Below, piece after piece: positions 6,550 through 13,778 of a stretch of 16,586 nucleotides of DNA. The stretch is taken from contig CAZOKZ010000084.1 of the NCBI GenBank assembly GCA_964580585.1, positions 1-16,586 of the forward strand. Reading direction: 5' to 3'. Source of the stretch: CAZOKZ01 sp964580585. Its GTDB lineage: Bacteria; Sumerlaeota; Sumerlaeia; SLMS01; JAHLLQ01. The notes under the pieces are model-generated. The model saw only the letters and a list, made by a program, of their open reading frames with translations. It ran no database searches and was not told where the DNA came from. Made by a program: the position numbers and the translations under genes. Numbering within the stretch: the stretch's first letter is position 1; each line of letters opens with the position of its first letter.

Positions 6550-7650
6550 ATGCGTACATCATTGATTTTTATAGGCTTATCTGCTTTTCTGGCCGTCCAG
6601 CCGCTGAATGGACAACCCCTTTACGCGCAGTCGGAACTCCTTCTGGGCGCGACGGATTTCGATGGGTTTCCCGCCGAAGGAGCCAAGTTTCGCGTCACCC
6701 GCGAAGGGCACGACGTGGAAGAATTGGCGACCGATGTCATGGGTCAACTGACACTGACGCTGGAATCGATGGACGAAATTGTCGTCGTGGAACTCGACGA
6801 TGAACGTTTCCAAACCATCGAACCCATGCGCGTGTCCAGCGAAGAGCCACGAGTTCTCGCTTATCGCCTCTTTCATCGCAATGTGGCCGACATGACCCAA
6901 GAGGAACGTGTGGCGTTTGCAGAGGCGTACCCGAAGATGATATCGGATGCGGAGCCGGAATCTGCAGCCGTAGGAAAGCCTGAGCCTAATGCCTGGAGAC
7001 TGACCGCTTTCCTCGAAGGATATCGCCGAGAGTCCGACACACCGATAACGAATTCCGAATCGGAAACCAGCGAAGAAAACGAAACGGCGATTGCCGTTCG
7101 TTTGACCGATCGGCGCGGAACTCCGCTGGCAAATACCGTGGTGCGCTTGTATCAATTCGACGAAAATGCCGGTGCCATTCAATTCTCTGGTTCAGAACGC
7201 ACGAACGAACGGGGCAGCGCATTGTTCGATCAATTGCAGGCCGATCGTTATTATCGTGCGGAAACCGAATTGCCCTCGGGTGAAATTGCGCGTTCCGCGA
7301 TCGTTATTTCCGTTCCAGATAAAATCGTCTCGCCACCAACCATGACGGTGCGTTCCGCCGATGAAATGATCAGCGGAATCGTTTTCGATAAAGGAGTGCC
7401 CGCACCGTCCACCGTGGTTACCGTTTCCGCCCAGGATGGATTGCAACCCCAATTATCAACCACTACGGATGAACTGGGATACTTCTCACTGGGACCAATG
7501 ATTCCAGGCGATGTTCTCCTTGAATTCCGGCGCGTTTCTTCGGATGGACATTCGCAAACAACATTAAAAGCATCCACCACCGCCCAGCGCGAAATCTATG
7601 TTCCACTTGATGTATTGGGAAATCTTTCCGCCAAGGCAACCACGTATTAA
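6550..7650 (+). CDS. Secreted protein with carboxypeptidase-regulatory-like (Ig-fold) repeats
   Basis: This is an exported protein of unknown function. ATG 6550 is chosen because AGAGGA (6539-6544) lies 5 bases upstream and the next residues are a signal peptide (MRTSLIFIGLSAFLAVQPLNG, cleavage probably after LYAQ near residue 27). The longer frame from TTG 6472 puts the signal peptide in the interior. The mature part (366 aa in all) appears to hold three beta-sandwich segments. They start near residue 29 (LLLGATDFDGFPAEGAKFRV), about 180 (IAVRLTDRRGTPLANTVVRLYQF, TNERGSALFDQL) and about 272 (MISGIVFDKGVPAPSTVVTV, TTDELGYFSLGPMIPGDVLLEFRR). This is the pattern of CarboxypepD_reg/SpaA-like domains, usually periplasmic or surface adhesion and binding modules. 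An acidic linker lies between the first and second segments. There are no catalytic motifs. Confidence 0.75.
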   Translation: MRTSLIFIGLSAFLAVQPLNGQPLYAQSELLLGATDFDGFPAEGAKFRVTREGHDVEELATDVMGQLTLTLESMDEIVVVELDDERFQTIEPMRVSSEEPRVLAYRLFHRNVADMTQEERVAFAEAYPKMISDAEPESAAVGKPEPNAWRLTAFLEGYRRESDTPITNSESETSEENETAIAVRLTDRRGTPLANTVVRLYQFDENAGAIQFSGSERTNERGSALFDQLQADRYYRAETELPSGEIARSAIVISVPDKIVSPPTMTVRSADEMISGIVFDKGVPAPSTVVTVSAQDGLQPQLSTTTDELGYFSLGPMIPGDVLLEFRRVSSDGHSQTTLKASTTAQREIYVPLDVLGNLSAKATTY

Positions 7651-7695
7651 CATTTCGTTCCTCTATTAGTTTAACGTCATTCGGATGAATCGCTG

Positions 7696-8442
7696 ATGCA
7701 TGTTAAGATCGAAGGGCTGAAAAAATCATTCGGTGGAAATCCCATTCTTCGCGGGATCGATTTAGAAATACCCAGTGGTCAACTTTGCGTGATCCTCGGT
7801 GGCTCTGGAACGGGGAAAAGTGTATTATTAAAACACCTGGTTGGACTTTACAAACCGGATACTGGACGTATCATGATCGACAATGAAGATATCGTCCCAA
7901 AAACCGAACGCCAAATGCTCGAACTGCGAAAACGCTTTGGAATGATTTTTCAAGGCGGTGGAATGTTACAATCCCTAACCGTCGGGCAAAACGTCGGCCT
8001 TGCGCTTCGGGAACTATATAACGAGTCCGAAGATAAAATCCGTGAAATCGTTTCCGAGAAGCTCGAATCCGTCGGTCTTAAAGACCGTGAAGATCAAATG
8101 CCCTCTACCCTTTCCGGTGGCCAGATTAAACGCGCCGCCATTGCTCGTGCATTAACAACACGCGCGGATTGTTTATTGTTCGACGAACCAACCGCTGGCC
8201 TCGATCCGATTATGTCTGGTAATATCGACGAAGTAATTCAAGAAGTTAATCAAAAAACCAACGCTACCACTATTGTGGTTACACACGATTTAGCCTCCGT
8301 TTTCAAAATCGCCGAGATGGTACATTTTCTCTACGAAGGCCAGGTCATCGCGTCCGCTCCTCCCGAAGAATTTCGCCAATCCACCGATCCGCGTGTGCGC
8401 GAATTTTTATCGCGCGAAATTCCTGCAGCGGCCTCCGCATAA
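7696..8442 (+). CDS. ABC transporter ATP-binding protein, MlaF/Ttg2A-like
   Basis: This is a 248-aa nucleotide-binding subunit with every ABC motif. Walker A is GGSGTGKS (35-42), the Q-loop is FQGGGML (Gln86), the signature is LSGGQIKRAAIARAL (139-153), Walker B is CLLFDEPTAGLDP (159-171) and the H-loop is THDLAS (His197). The sequence SGTGKSVLLKHLVGLYKPDTG and the gapped Q-loop resemble MlaF, the ATPase of the phospholipid-trafficking Mla system. That makes retrograde lipid transport at the envelope the best guess. No MlaE-type permease or MCE-domain protein is present in the window, so the partner is elsewhere or the substrate differs. The Shine-Dalgarno is weak (GGATG about 9 bases upstream). 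The next gene starts 5 bases after the stop, suggesting co-transcription. Confidence 0.85.
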   Translation: MHVKIEGLKKSFGGNPILRGIDLEIPSGQLCVILGGSGTGKSVLLKHLVGLYKPDTGRIMIDNEDIVPKTERQMLELRKRFGMIFQGGGMLQSLTVGQNVGLALRELYNESEDKIREIVSEKLESVGLKDREDQMPSTLSGGQIKRAAIARALTTRADCLLFDEPTAGLDPIMSGNIDEVIQEVNQKTNATTIVVTHDLASVFKIAEMVHFLYEGQVIASAPPEEFRQSTDPRVREFLSREIPAAASA

Positions 8443-8447
8443 ACAAC

Positions 8448-9320
8448 ATGGATATTATTTGTATTAATGGTGAATTCCTGCCGCTCGAAAACGCGCATGT
8501 TTCCGCCACCGACGCGGGAATTTTGCAAGGCGACGGGGTGTTTGAAACCGTGCGCGTAGAGCGCGGACAATTATTATTAATAGACGATCACTTCGCACGC
8601 CTTGCACGAGGTCTGCGCGTGTTGGAAATTCCGTATCATCTCGAAAAAGAACAACTGCTGGCAATGTGCCATCAAGTAATCGATGCCAATCATCTCAAAG
8701 ACGCCCGGCTTCGTATTACAATAACGCGCGGTCCCGTTCGCAACCAACCGATTACAGCACAGGAAGGCGAACCCACCTTAATTATCACCGCCACACGTCT
8801 CGATCCTCGAACCGACGAAACACGCACACGCGGTTGGCGAATCGTAATGACGCCATATATTCGAAATCATCGTTCACCGTTGGCCTCGATCAAATCAACC
8901 AGCTACCTGGAATCCCTCATGGCGCGCCGGTTTGCACAACGTGCAGGGTTCGACGATGGTATCCTGCTAAACAGCGCGGGTTACGTGGCGGAAACATCGA
9001 TCGCGAATTTATATCTTCTGCGCGATAATATTATTTCGACGCCTCGGATCGAAGACGGCGCCCTGCCCGGCATAATGCGCGGTCAACTTTCCGCTTACTG
9101 CTCGGAACTCGGGCTCGAATTTCACGAACAAACTTTAATCGTCGAAGACTTCCTTGCCGCCGACGAAGTCTTCGCCACCAACGCCATGATGCAAATCATG
9201 CCCGTGGTGCAAATCGGCGAACGTCAAATCTCCGACGGTCAACCGGGCGCGCGCACTCGCCAACTCTTTCATCTCCACCGCCACATGATGGATCAGTACA
9301 TTCAGCAAAATACGTGGTGA
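8448..9320 (+). CDS. Class IV PLP-dependent enzyme (aminotransferase or aminodeoxychorismate lyase)
   Basis: This is a 290-aa fold-type IV PLP enzyme. The start ICINGEFLPLENAHVSATDAGILQGDGVFETVRV is classic for the IlvE/PabC/D-amino-acid aminotransferase group. The PLP Lys is Lys149 in LASIKSTSYLESLMARRFA. The phosphate/pyridine-contacting region follows as DDGILLNSAGYVAETSIANLYLL, with Glu182. A later conserved block is DGALPGIMRGQL. The group covers branched-chain aminotransferase, D-alanine aminotransferase and 4-amino-4-deoxychorismate lyase. The Ser-Thr-Ser-Tyr after the Lys does not let me choose; the length slightly favours a PabC/IlvE-like enzyme. No obvious Shine-Dalgarno precedes ATG 8448, so translation is probably coupled to the ATPase gene 5 bases upstream. 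Confidence 0.85.
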   Translation: MDIICINGEFLPLENAHVSATDAGILQGDGVFETVRVERGQLLLIDDHFARLARGLRVLEIPYHLEKEQLLAMCHQVIDANHLKDARLRITITRGPVRNQPITAQEGEPTLIITATRLDPRTDETRTRGWRIVMTPYIRNHRSPLASIKSTSYLESLMARRFAQRAGFDDGILLNSAGYVAETSIANLYLLRDNIISTPRIEDGALPGIMRGQLSAYCSELGLEFHEQTLIVEDFLAADEVFATNAMMQIMPVVQIGERQISDGQPGARTRQLFHLHRHMMDQYIQQNTW

Positions 9321-9328
9321 AATTTAAA

Positions 9329-9356
9329 GGATGAAGGATAAGGGATGAAGGATGAA
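9329..9356 (+). repeat. Four tandem 7-bp repeats (GGATGAA) at a translation start
   Basis: Units GGATGAA, GGATAAG, GGATGAA and GGATGAA follow each other exactly every 7 bases. The final unit contains the ATG (9352) of the membrane-protein gene and the earlier ones supply purine-rich Shine-Dalgarno-like sequence. Because 7 is not a multiple of 3, the ATGs at 9331, 9345 and 9352 are in different phases or are stopped early: 9331 meets TGA at 9346, and 9345 meets TAA after ten codons. Confidence 0.75.
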
Positions 9357-10179
9357 GCAAGCGAATGGGAATTCTAAAACTTATCCCCGTCACGACGATC
9401 CGATATACGAGTATCTGCGAATTTTACTGAAGCGTCGTCCGTTATTTAAACGATGGGAATTCTGGACAATAACCGTAATTTTATTTTGTAGTGCCGCAAT
9501 GCTCTCAGGGTGGTTTCCTGTTTTAGAATATATGCCGTTCGTCTTGATCTGGTTCTTCACCCTATTCATCATTCTGCCATCGATAATATATTTCCATGGA
9601 AAAACAATAGCAAAGCAATTTAAACAAGGCATCATGTCTGATGAACTGAAAGTCACCATTACAACAGATCAATGGGCATTGGAAGCATTCATACGAGCGC
9701 TGTTACCAGGAACCGTTTTCGTTCATGCCGTTGCATGTCTTGCTAGTATCCCAATTGTTTATTATATACTTAACACAACATTTTATCCAACATGGCTTAC
9801 CCGCAAAATATTACTGAACTATGTAAGTTTACTCCCTTTGCTCTTATCCATTTCGTTGCTCTATTTTATTATACTAACTCTCTCAGGTAAACACACCAAA
9901 CTTGGAACTCGACATCCATGGTGGGCTTGCAATAGTGTTCCAAAAACCAATCCAAGAGTCTTTATCTTTTGGGCGATGTGCATAAGCTGTGGCATTTTTG
10001 AAATTCGATACTGCAACATGGGTCATTATCATTTCTATCTACGCGAAATCGAACTCCTCAAGGGAGTGGGAATATATATGACTCTCATGTTTGTTTGGAC
10101 ACTGCTCGCTTACACAAACCCCCACTTCGGTTTCGAATGGTACTATCGCCACATCGGCAAATTACCGCCCGAGGAATAA
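9352..10179 (+). CDS. Six-helix integral membrane protein of unknown function
   Basis: I do not recognise this 275-aa protein. About six hydrophobic segments are visible: near 36-54 (WTITVILFCSAAMLSGW), 58-80 (YMPFVLIWFFTLFIILPSII), 119-142, 154-177 (YVSLLPLLLSISLLYFIIL), 203-218 and 240-258 (GVGIYMTLMFVWTLLAYTN). The cytoplasmic-looking stretch KQFKQGIMSDELKVTITTDQWALEAFIRALLPG between helices 2 and 3 vaguely recalls ABC-2 permeases. The interrupted membrane protein at 1205-1710 has a comparable layout. ATG 9352 lies in a heptad repeat; the next in-frame Met is inside the first helix, so this start is the only good ATG. Codon use is AT-rich compared with the preceding genes, possibly a sign of different origin. 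Confidence 0.7.
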   Translation: MKQANGNSKTYPRHDDPIYEYLRILLKRRPLFKRWEFWTITVILFCSAAMLSGWFPVLEYMPFVLIWFFTLFIILPSIIYFHGKTIAKQFKQGIMSDELKVTITTDQWALEAFIRALLPGTVFVHAVACLASIPIVYYILNTTFYPTWLTRKILLNYVSLLPLLLSISLLYFIILTLSGKHTKLGTRHPWWACNSVPKTNPRVFIFWAMCISCGIFEIRYCNMGHYHFYLREIELLKGVGIYMTLMFVWTLLAYTNPHFGFEWYYRHIGKLPPEE

Positions 10180-10196
10180 GCAATCCATCATCTTTC

Positions 10197-10321
10197 CAGG
10201 ACGTTTTCAGAGTCGTAAGATCAAGGCGCGCGAGGCGAGGGCGATGGGAGCGTACATCGGTACGTGATCTGAGCCCGAGTCCGATGCGCAACCCAGAGAT
10301 TGCGACTCTGAAAACGTCCTG
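10197..10321. repeat. 125-bp intergenic element with 19-bp perfect terminal inverted repeats
   Basis: CAGGACGTTTTCAGAGTCG at 10197-10215 is the exact complement of 10303-10321. Nested inside are AGATCA (10218-10223) pairing with TGATCT (10265-10270), and the hairpin CGTAC-ATCG-GTACG (10251-10264). It carries no plausible coding sequence and lies alone between two plus-strand genes. It could be a MITE/REPIN-like repeat or a structured RNA. No clear target-site duplication flanks it. Confidence 0.7.
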
Positions 10322-10418
10322 ACTAAAATCCCCTGGACCCGAACCTTCGCCCGTGCCAGTCTATCGTATTCCGTTTCGTCCGATGGTCCTAATCCTCCGT
10401 TAAGGAAGACGCGTCTCG

Positions 10419-12098
10419 ATGCCCAAGCTGGTCATTGCCGAAGGAAGCGACGTCGGAAAGGTTTTCGTTCTGCGGGGCGAAAAATTTGTCATTGGCCGCA
10501 ATCCGAAGAACGACCTCTATCTGAACGACTCGCGCGCCTCGCGCCATCACGCTGAACTGTGCTTCGAACGTGGCGCCTACACGTTGCGTGACATGGGCAG
10601 TTGCAACGGCACCTTCGTCAACGAAGAAGAAATCTTCGGGAAACACCGTCTTGACCCGGGCGACCGCATCGAAATCGGCGCAACAACGCTGGTTTTCGAC
10701 CCATTGAACGCTTCCAGCGTTTCAATGCGGGGGCAAGACTCCGACTACGCCGACAGCGAACCGGTTTTGCGCATGCCCGTCGGCGACGACGGCACGCTGC
10801 TCGGTTTCCGCGTCGAAGAACACCCCAAAGAAGGCATCGAGGACCCCCTCACCCGTCTGCGTATTGTTTACCACTACGCCGACCGCATGCGCCTTTGTTT
10901 CGATATCGACGCTTTATCAAAAATCATCCTCGACGCCATGTTCGAGATTGTGCACCCGGATCGTGCAGCCGTACTGCTGGCACGTAATGGGTCGAACGAG
11001 TTGGAAGCCGTCGCCTCGCGGAGTTTGCATCCCCATTCCGTCGCGGGCGGCTCTGCCTCGTTCCTGGTCAGCAGCACGATTGTTCGCCGATGCGTCGAAG
11101 AAAGCTCGACCATCGTCATCGCCGACACTGATGCCACCGAGAAATTTAAACCCTCGGAAAGCATGATCCTTGGACGAATTGGCGCGGTCATTGCCTGTCC
11201 ACTCATATCAGGTGACGATATTTACGGGGTGCTCTATATGGATGTTATCAGCCGACATCATAAAGTGTCCGGCACCGAGCTCGAACTCCTGTCTGGCATT
11301 GCCAGCCAAGCCGCGCTCGCCGTTGGAAACGCCCTGCATCACCAGGACGAACTGTCGAATCGCGACGTTCAGCTTCAACTCGATGTAGCCCGCCGTATCC
11401 ACGACAACCTGATTGCCGACGATTTCTTTGAAAACGACCAACTGATCGCCTGCTCGATCAACCGGCCCTGTTCGCGCGTCGGTGGCGATTATTTCGGCAT
11501 TTTCCAGACCGCCACCGGACCACTCTTCACCGTCAGCGACAGCACCGGCCACGGCATCGGCGCCGCGCTCATCATGAGCACCGCCCGAGCCTACCTGATC
11601 GCCACGCTCGCCAGCACCGAAATGCCTCTCAACGACCTGATGAGCCTGCTGAACCGCCTGCTGTCCAAAGACATGGACCAAGGTCTGTTCGTTTCGATGG
11701 CCATGGTTCGGTTCGAGGAGAACGCCCGGCGGCTGCGCACCATCCTCGCCGGGCACCATCCGCCGCTGCTTTTCCGTCCATCGACAGACGAATTCCTGCC
11801 CATCACCTGTGCCGCTGGCATGGTACTGGGCCTCGTGGGCGAATCCGAATTCGACCCCGCAGGCGAATGCCATCTTGAATCCGGCGACCGCATCGTGCTC
11901 TTTACCGACGGCGTCATCGAACAAACCAACGACGAAGGCAAAGAATTTACCCTCGCACGCCTGCGCCAGGCCGTTGCCGAACACGGCGCCAAGCCCCCTG
12001 CTGAGGCTCTCGACGCCATTCTCGACGCGATCCAACGCTTCCGCGGCGCCTCGGACCAGGACGATGATATTACATTGGTGATGATTCAGGTGAAGTAA
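10419..12098 (+). CDS. FHA-GAF-PP2C (SpoIIE/RsbU-type) serine phosphatase
   Basis: This 559-aa cytoplasmic signalling protein has three domains. The FHA domain (about 1-95) has GRNPKND (26-32), SRASRHHAEL (38-47) and NGTFVN (63-68), which bind phosphothreonine. The GAF domain (about 160-305) senses a ligand or mediates dimers, and contains DRAAVLLARNG, GAVIACPLISGDDIYGVLYMD and ASQAALAVGNAL. A PP2C-type phosphatase of the SpoIIE/RsbU class (about 320-559) has LQLDVARRIHDNL, VGGDYFGIF (metal ligand Asp357), SDSTGHGIGAAL (Asp374), FTDGVIEQTN (Asp497) and DQDDDITLVMIQ (547-557). All metal-binding acids look intact. Such enzymes often dephosphorylate anti-sigma-factor antagonists, but no partner genes are present here. 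AAGGA lies 12 bases before ATG 10419, a loose spacing. Confidence 0.92.
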   Translation: MPKLVIAEGSDVGKVFVLRGEKFVIGRNPKNDLYLNDSRASRHHAELCFERGAYTLRDMGSCNGTFVNEEEIFGKHRLDPGDRIEIGATTLVFDPLNASSVSMRGQDSDYADSEPVLRMPVGDDGTLLGFRVEEHPKEGIEDPLTRLRIVYHYADRMRLCFDIDALSKIILDAMFEIVHPDRAAVLLARNGSNELEAVASRSLHPHSVAGGSASFLVSSTIVRRCVEESSTIVIADTDATEKFKPSESMILGRIGAVIACPLISGDDIYGVLYMDVISRHHKVSGTELELLSGIASQAALAVGNALHHQDELSNRDVQLQLDVARRIHDNLIADDFFENDQLIACSINRPCSRVGGDYFGIFQTATGPLFTVSDSTGHGIGAALIMSTARAYLIATLASTEMPLNDLMSLLNRLLSKDMDQGLFVSMAMVRFEENARRLRTILAGHHPPLLFRPSTDEFLPITCAAGMVLGLVGESEFDPAGECHLESGDRIVLFTDGVIEQTNDEGKEFTLARLRQAVAEHGAKPPAEALDAILDAIQRFRGASDQDDDITLVMIQVK

Positions 12099-12108
12099 GA
12101 AACCAACA

Positions 12109-12354
12109 CTACTCTTTATAAGGAACACCTGCTTCCTGCGCTCGGAGCAGTCTCATACGCTCTGCGTAATTATTCAAGATTACCCGCCTTGCGAAATCAA
12201 AATCATTATCATCCAACTCTCCTCGTTCACGTGCTTCTCGTGCCATTTTTAATTCCTCCGCAGGAAAATACGAGGACTGATCGGGATCATTACAACAACA
12301 TGAACTCGCCAACAAAGCCGTAAATAACAAGATCGCCAATTGGGAAATTTTCAT
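12109..12354 (-). CDS. Small lipoprotein of unknown function
   Basis: This 81-aa protein has a lipoprotein signal: MKISQLAILLFTALLASS followed by Cys19. Three cysteines stand in a row (CCCNDPDQSS), with ASSC as the likely lipobox. The mature part is charged and probably helical (PAEELKMAREARERGELDDNDFDFARRVILNNYAERMRLLRAQEAG), rather like short-linker SHOCT-type sequences (GELDDNDFDFARR recalls G-x-I-T-x-x-E-F). AGAAGG lies 4 bases before ATG 12354. It ends 10 bases from the end of the phosphatase gene, facing it. Function is unknown. Confidence 0.7.
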   Translation of the reverse strand: MKISQLAILLFTALLASSCCCNDPDQSSYFPAEELKMAREARERGELDDNDFDFARRVILNNYAERMRLLRAQEAGVPYKE

Positions 12355-12424
12355 TTTTCCTTCTCACTTCGTTTAGATTCAATTCGCAGAGTAACATCAG
12401 CGAACATGAGCGAGTGCATTCACT

Positions 12425-12452
12425 TTGACGTCATATTACCAGAAACTATCAC
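12425..12452 (+). promoter_or_regulatory. Possible sigma-70-type promoter for the M48 protease gene
   Basis: TTGACG (12425-12430) and TATCAC (12447-12452) are separated by 16 bases. They lie about 170 bases before ATG 12625 in AT-rich sequence. The -10 matches only four of six consensus bases. Confidence 0.3.
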
Positions 12453-12624
12453 AGTAAATAAATGCTTACCAGAGAAGGTTTCAACTCCACTGCATAATTT
12501 TATGCCCCTGCCTTGCCAAACGGGAAAAGGATTTGCTTTCCTTGGTCCTCATCGCGCTCAATTTTGTGCGAACCGGGGACAATTTTCCGGGAACTTTTCA
12601 AGAGGCGAGCTTGTCCACCTTACC

Positions 12625-13488
12625 ATGATGATGCGGCGATTCTTTCAACTTCTCACCCTGTCGATTCTCACCCTCGCCCTCACGGGCTGCGGCGCGTGGC
12701 GCAGCACCGAACGCGGCATGACCAATTTTTTCTACTCGCCCGCAGTAGAAGCCGAGATGGGCAACCAGTACGCCGAGCAAATTCAAGGCGAATACAACCT
12801 GATCGAAGACCCCGTGGCTCAAGCCTGGGTCGATCGCGTCGGCGCAGCGCTCGTTGAACACTCACCCGATTGCCCCCAGGATTTCAATTTCTACCTGACC
12901 GACTCCAAGGACGTAAACGCGTTCGCCATTCCTGGTGGACATTGCTACGTCAACGTCGGACTCATGCTCTACGCCGATAACGAAGCCCAGGTCGCCGCCG
13001 TCGTCGGACACGAAATCAACCACGTCACCGCGCGCCATGGCATGATGCACCTGCAACGCGCTGCCGGGCTGGAGCTCGTCATTGTCGGCGCCAGCGCCGC
13101 GATCAGCGACGAAAAAGCCCGCGCCGCCGCCATTGTCGCCGGTCAGGCGGGCGGATATCTGGCTCTCCAGAGTTTTGGCCGCGAAGACGAACGCGAAGCC
13201 GACAAACTCGGCATCGATGCGATGTATAACGCCGGCTGGGATCCGCGCGAAGGGCGTAAGTTTTTCGAAAAATTGCACGCTTTAAGCGGAGGCAACGATC
13301 CCGGCAAGTTCGCCCAGCTTCTTTCCACCCACCCGGCCACCGCCGAGCGTATCGCCAACATCGATGCCCAAATCGCCGAGTATGACCTTTGGAGCATCCC
13401 CCTCATCACCGACACGCCTGAATTCCAGGCGCTCAAAGCACGCCTGCAAGCCATCTACGGCGAAAGCGACCCGACAGCGGGGGAGTAG
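12625..13488 (+). CDS. M48-family zinc metalloprotease lipoprotein
   Basis: This is an envelope protease, probably for quality control of outer-membrane proteins, like LoiP/YcaL/BepA. The 287-aa product from ATG 12625 begins with a lipoprotein signal (MMMRRFFQLLTLSILTLALTGC, lipobox LTGC, Cys22). The zinc site is HEINH (129-133) in AAVVGHEINHVTARHGMMHLQ. The third ligand is Glu191 in EDEREADKLGIDAMYNAGWDP, the standard second M48 motif. Near the end is STHPATAERIANI, also typical. No TPR repeats follow, so it is a short version unlike BepA. ATGs at 12625, 12628 and 12631 are all possible and none has a strong Shine-Dalgarno. The frame is open further upstream (TTG 12340), but that would bury the lipoprotein signal. 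Confidence 0.88.
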   Translation: MMMRRFFQLLTLSILTLALTGCGAWRSTERGMTNFFYSPAVEAEMGNQYAEQIQGEYNLIEDPVAQAWVDRVGAALVEHSPDCPQDFNFYLTDSKDVNAFAIPGGHCYVNVGLMLYADNEAQVAAVVGHEINHVTARHGMMHLQRAAGLELVIVGASAAISDEKARAAAIVAGQAGGYLALQSFGREDEREADKLGIDAMYNAGWDPREGRKFFEKLHALSGGNDPGKFAQLLSTHPATAERIANIDAQIAEYDLWSIPLITDTPEFQALKARLQAIYGESDPTAGE

Positions 13489-13499
13489 AAAGTTATGGA

Positions 13500-13520
13500 G
13501 CACAGGCATCTTGCCTGTGC
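13500..13520. repeat. Short perfect palindromic hairpin after the protease gene
   Basis: GCACAGGCA (13500-13508) and TGCCTGTGC (13512-13520) form a 9-bp stem with a TCT loop, 12 bases after the M48 stop. CTGTGC is repeated once more at 13521-13526. The same kind of sequence is, as I recall, a dispersed intergenic repeat in several environmental bacterial phyla. There is no T-run, so it may slow or protect mRNA ends rather than terminate. Confidence 0.6.
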
Positions 13521-13673
13521 CTGTGCAAAAATAATTTCCCGAATGAGCGAGACGCCCGGTTTTCTTTATCCTTTCTCCTTCTCCCAAGTCGCTTTGCAAC
13601 AGCGACCGCTCAAATGTATCTCGATGACACACATCGACTGCTTCCAAACTCGCGTTTCTCTCCGCAACCCATT

Positions 13674-13690
13674 TATTATCAATATTATAC
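13674..13690. repeat. 17-bp exact repeat, copy 2
   Basis: TATTATCAATATTATAC is identical to 6193-6209. It lies 88 bases before the dnaK start. On the complementary strand it reads TATAAT (13689-13684). Confidence 0.6.
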
Positions 13691-13732
13691 AACGACCAAT
13701 AGGTTCAATATCTCCCTGGCCCTTATCTTGCA

Positions 13733-13754
13733 CAATTAGTGGTCAGCACTATTG
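13733..13754. promoter_or_regulatory. Operator-like dyad upstream of dnaK
   Basis: CAATTAGTG (13733-13741) and CACTATTG (13747-13754) are inverted repeats around GTCAG, with one extra T in the left arm. It lies 24 bases before the dnaK ATG. It is not the CIRCE element bound by HrcA. I see no sigma-32-type CTTGAA/CCCCAT pair. A repressor site is possible but unproven. Confidence 0.3.
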
Positions 13755-13778
13755 CTGAATGCCAGTGGAGGCACTACT

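Noticed and set aside
12340..12624. N-terminal extension of the M48 protease from TTG 12340
   Set aside because: It would place the lipoprotein signal peptide in the interior of the protein; the sequence is probably the 5' untranslated region and promoter.
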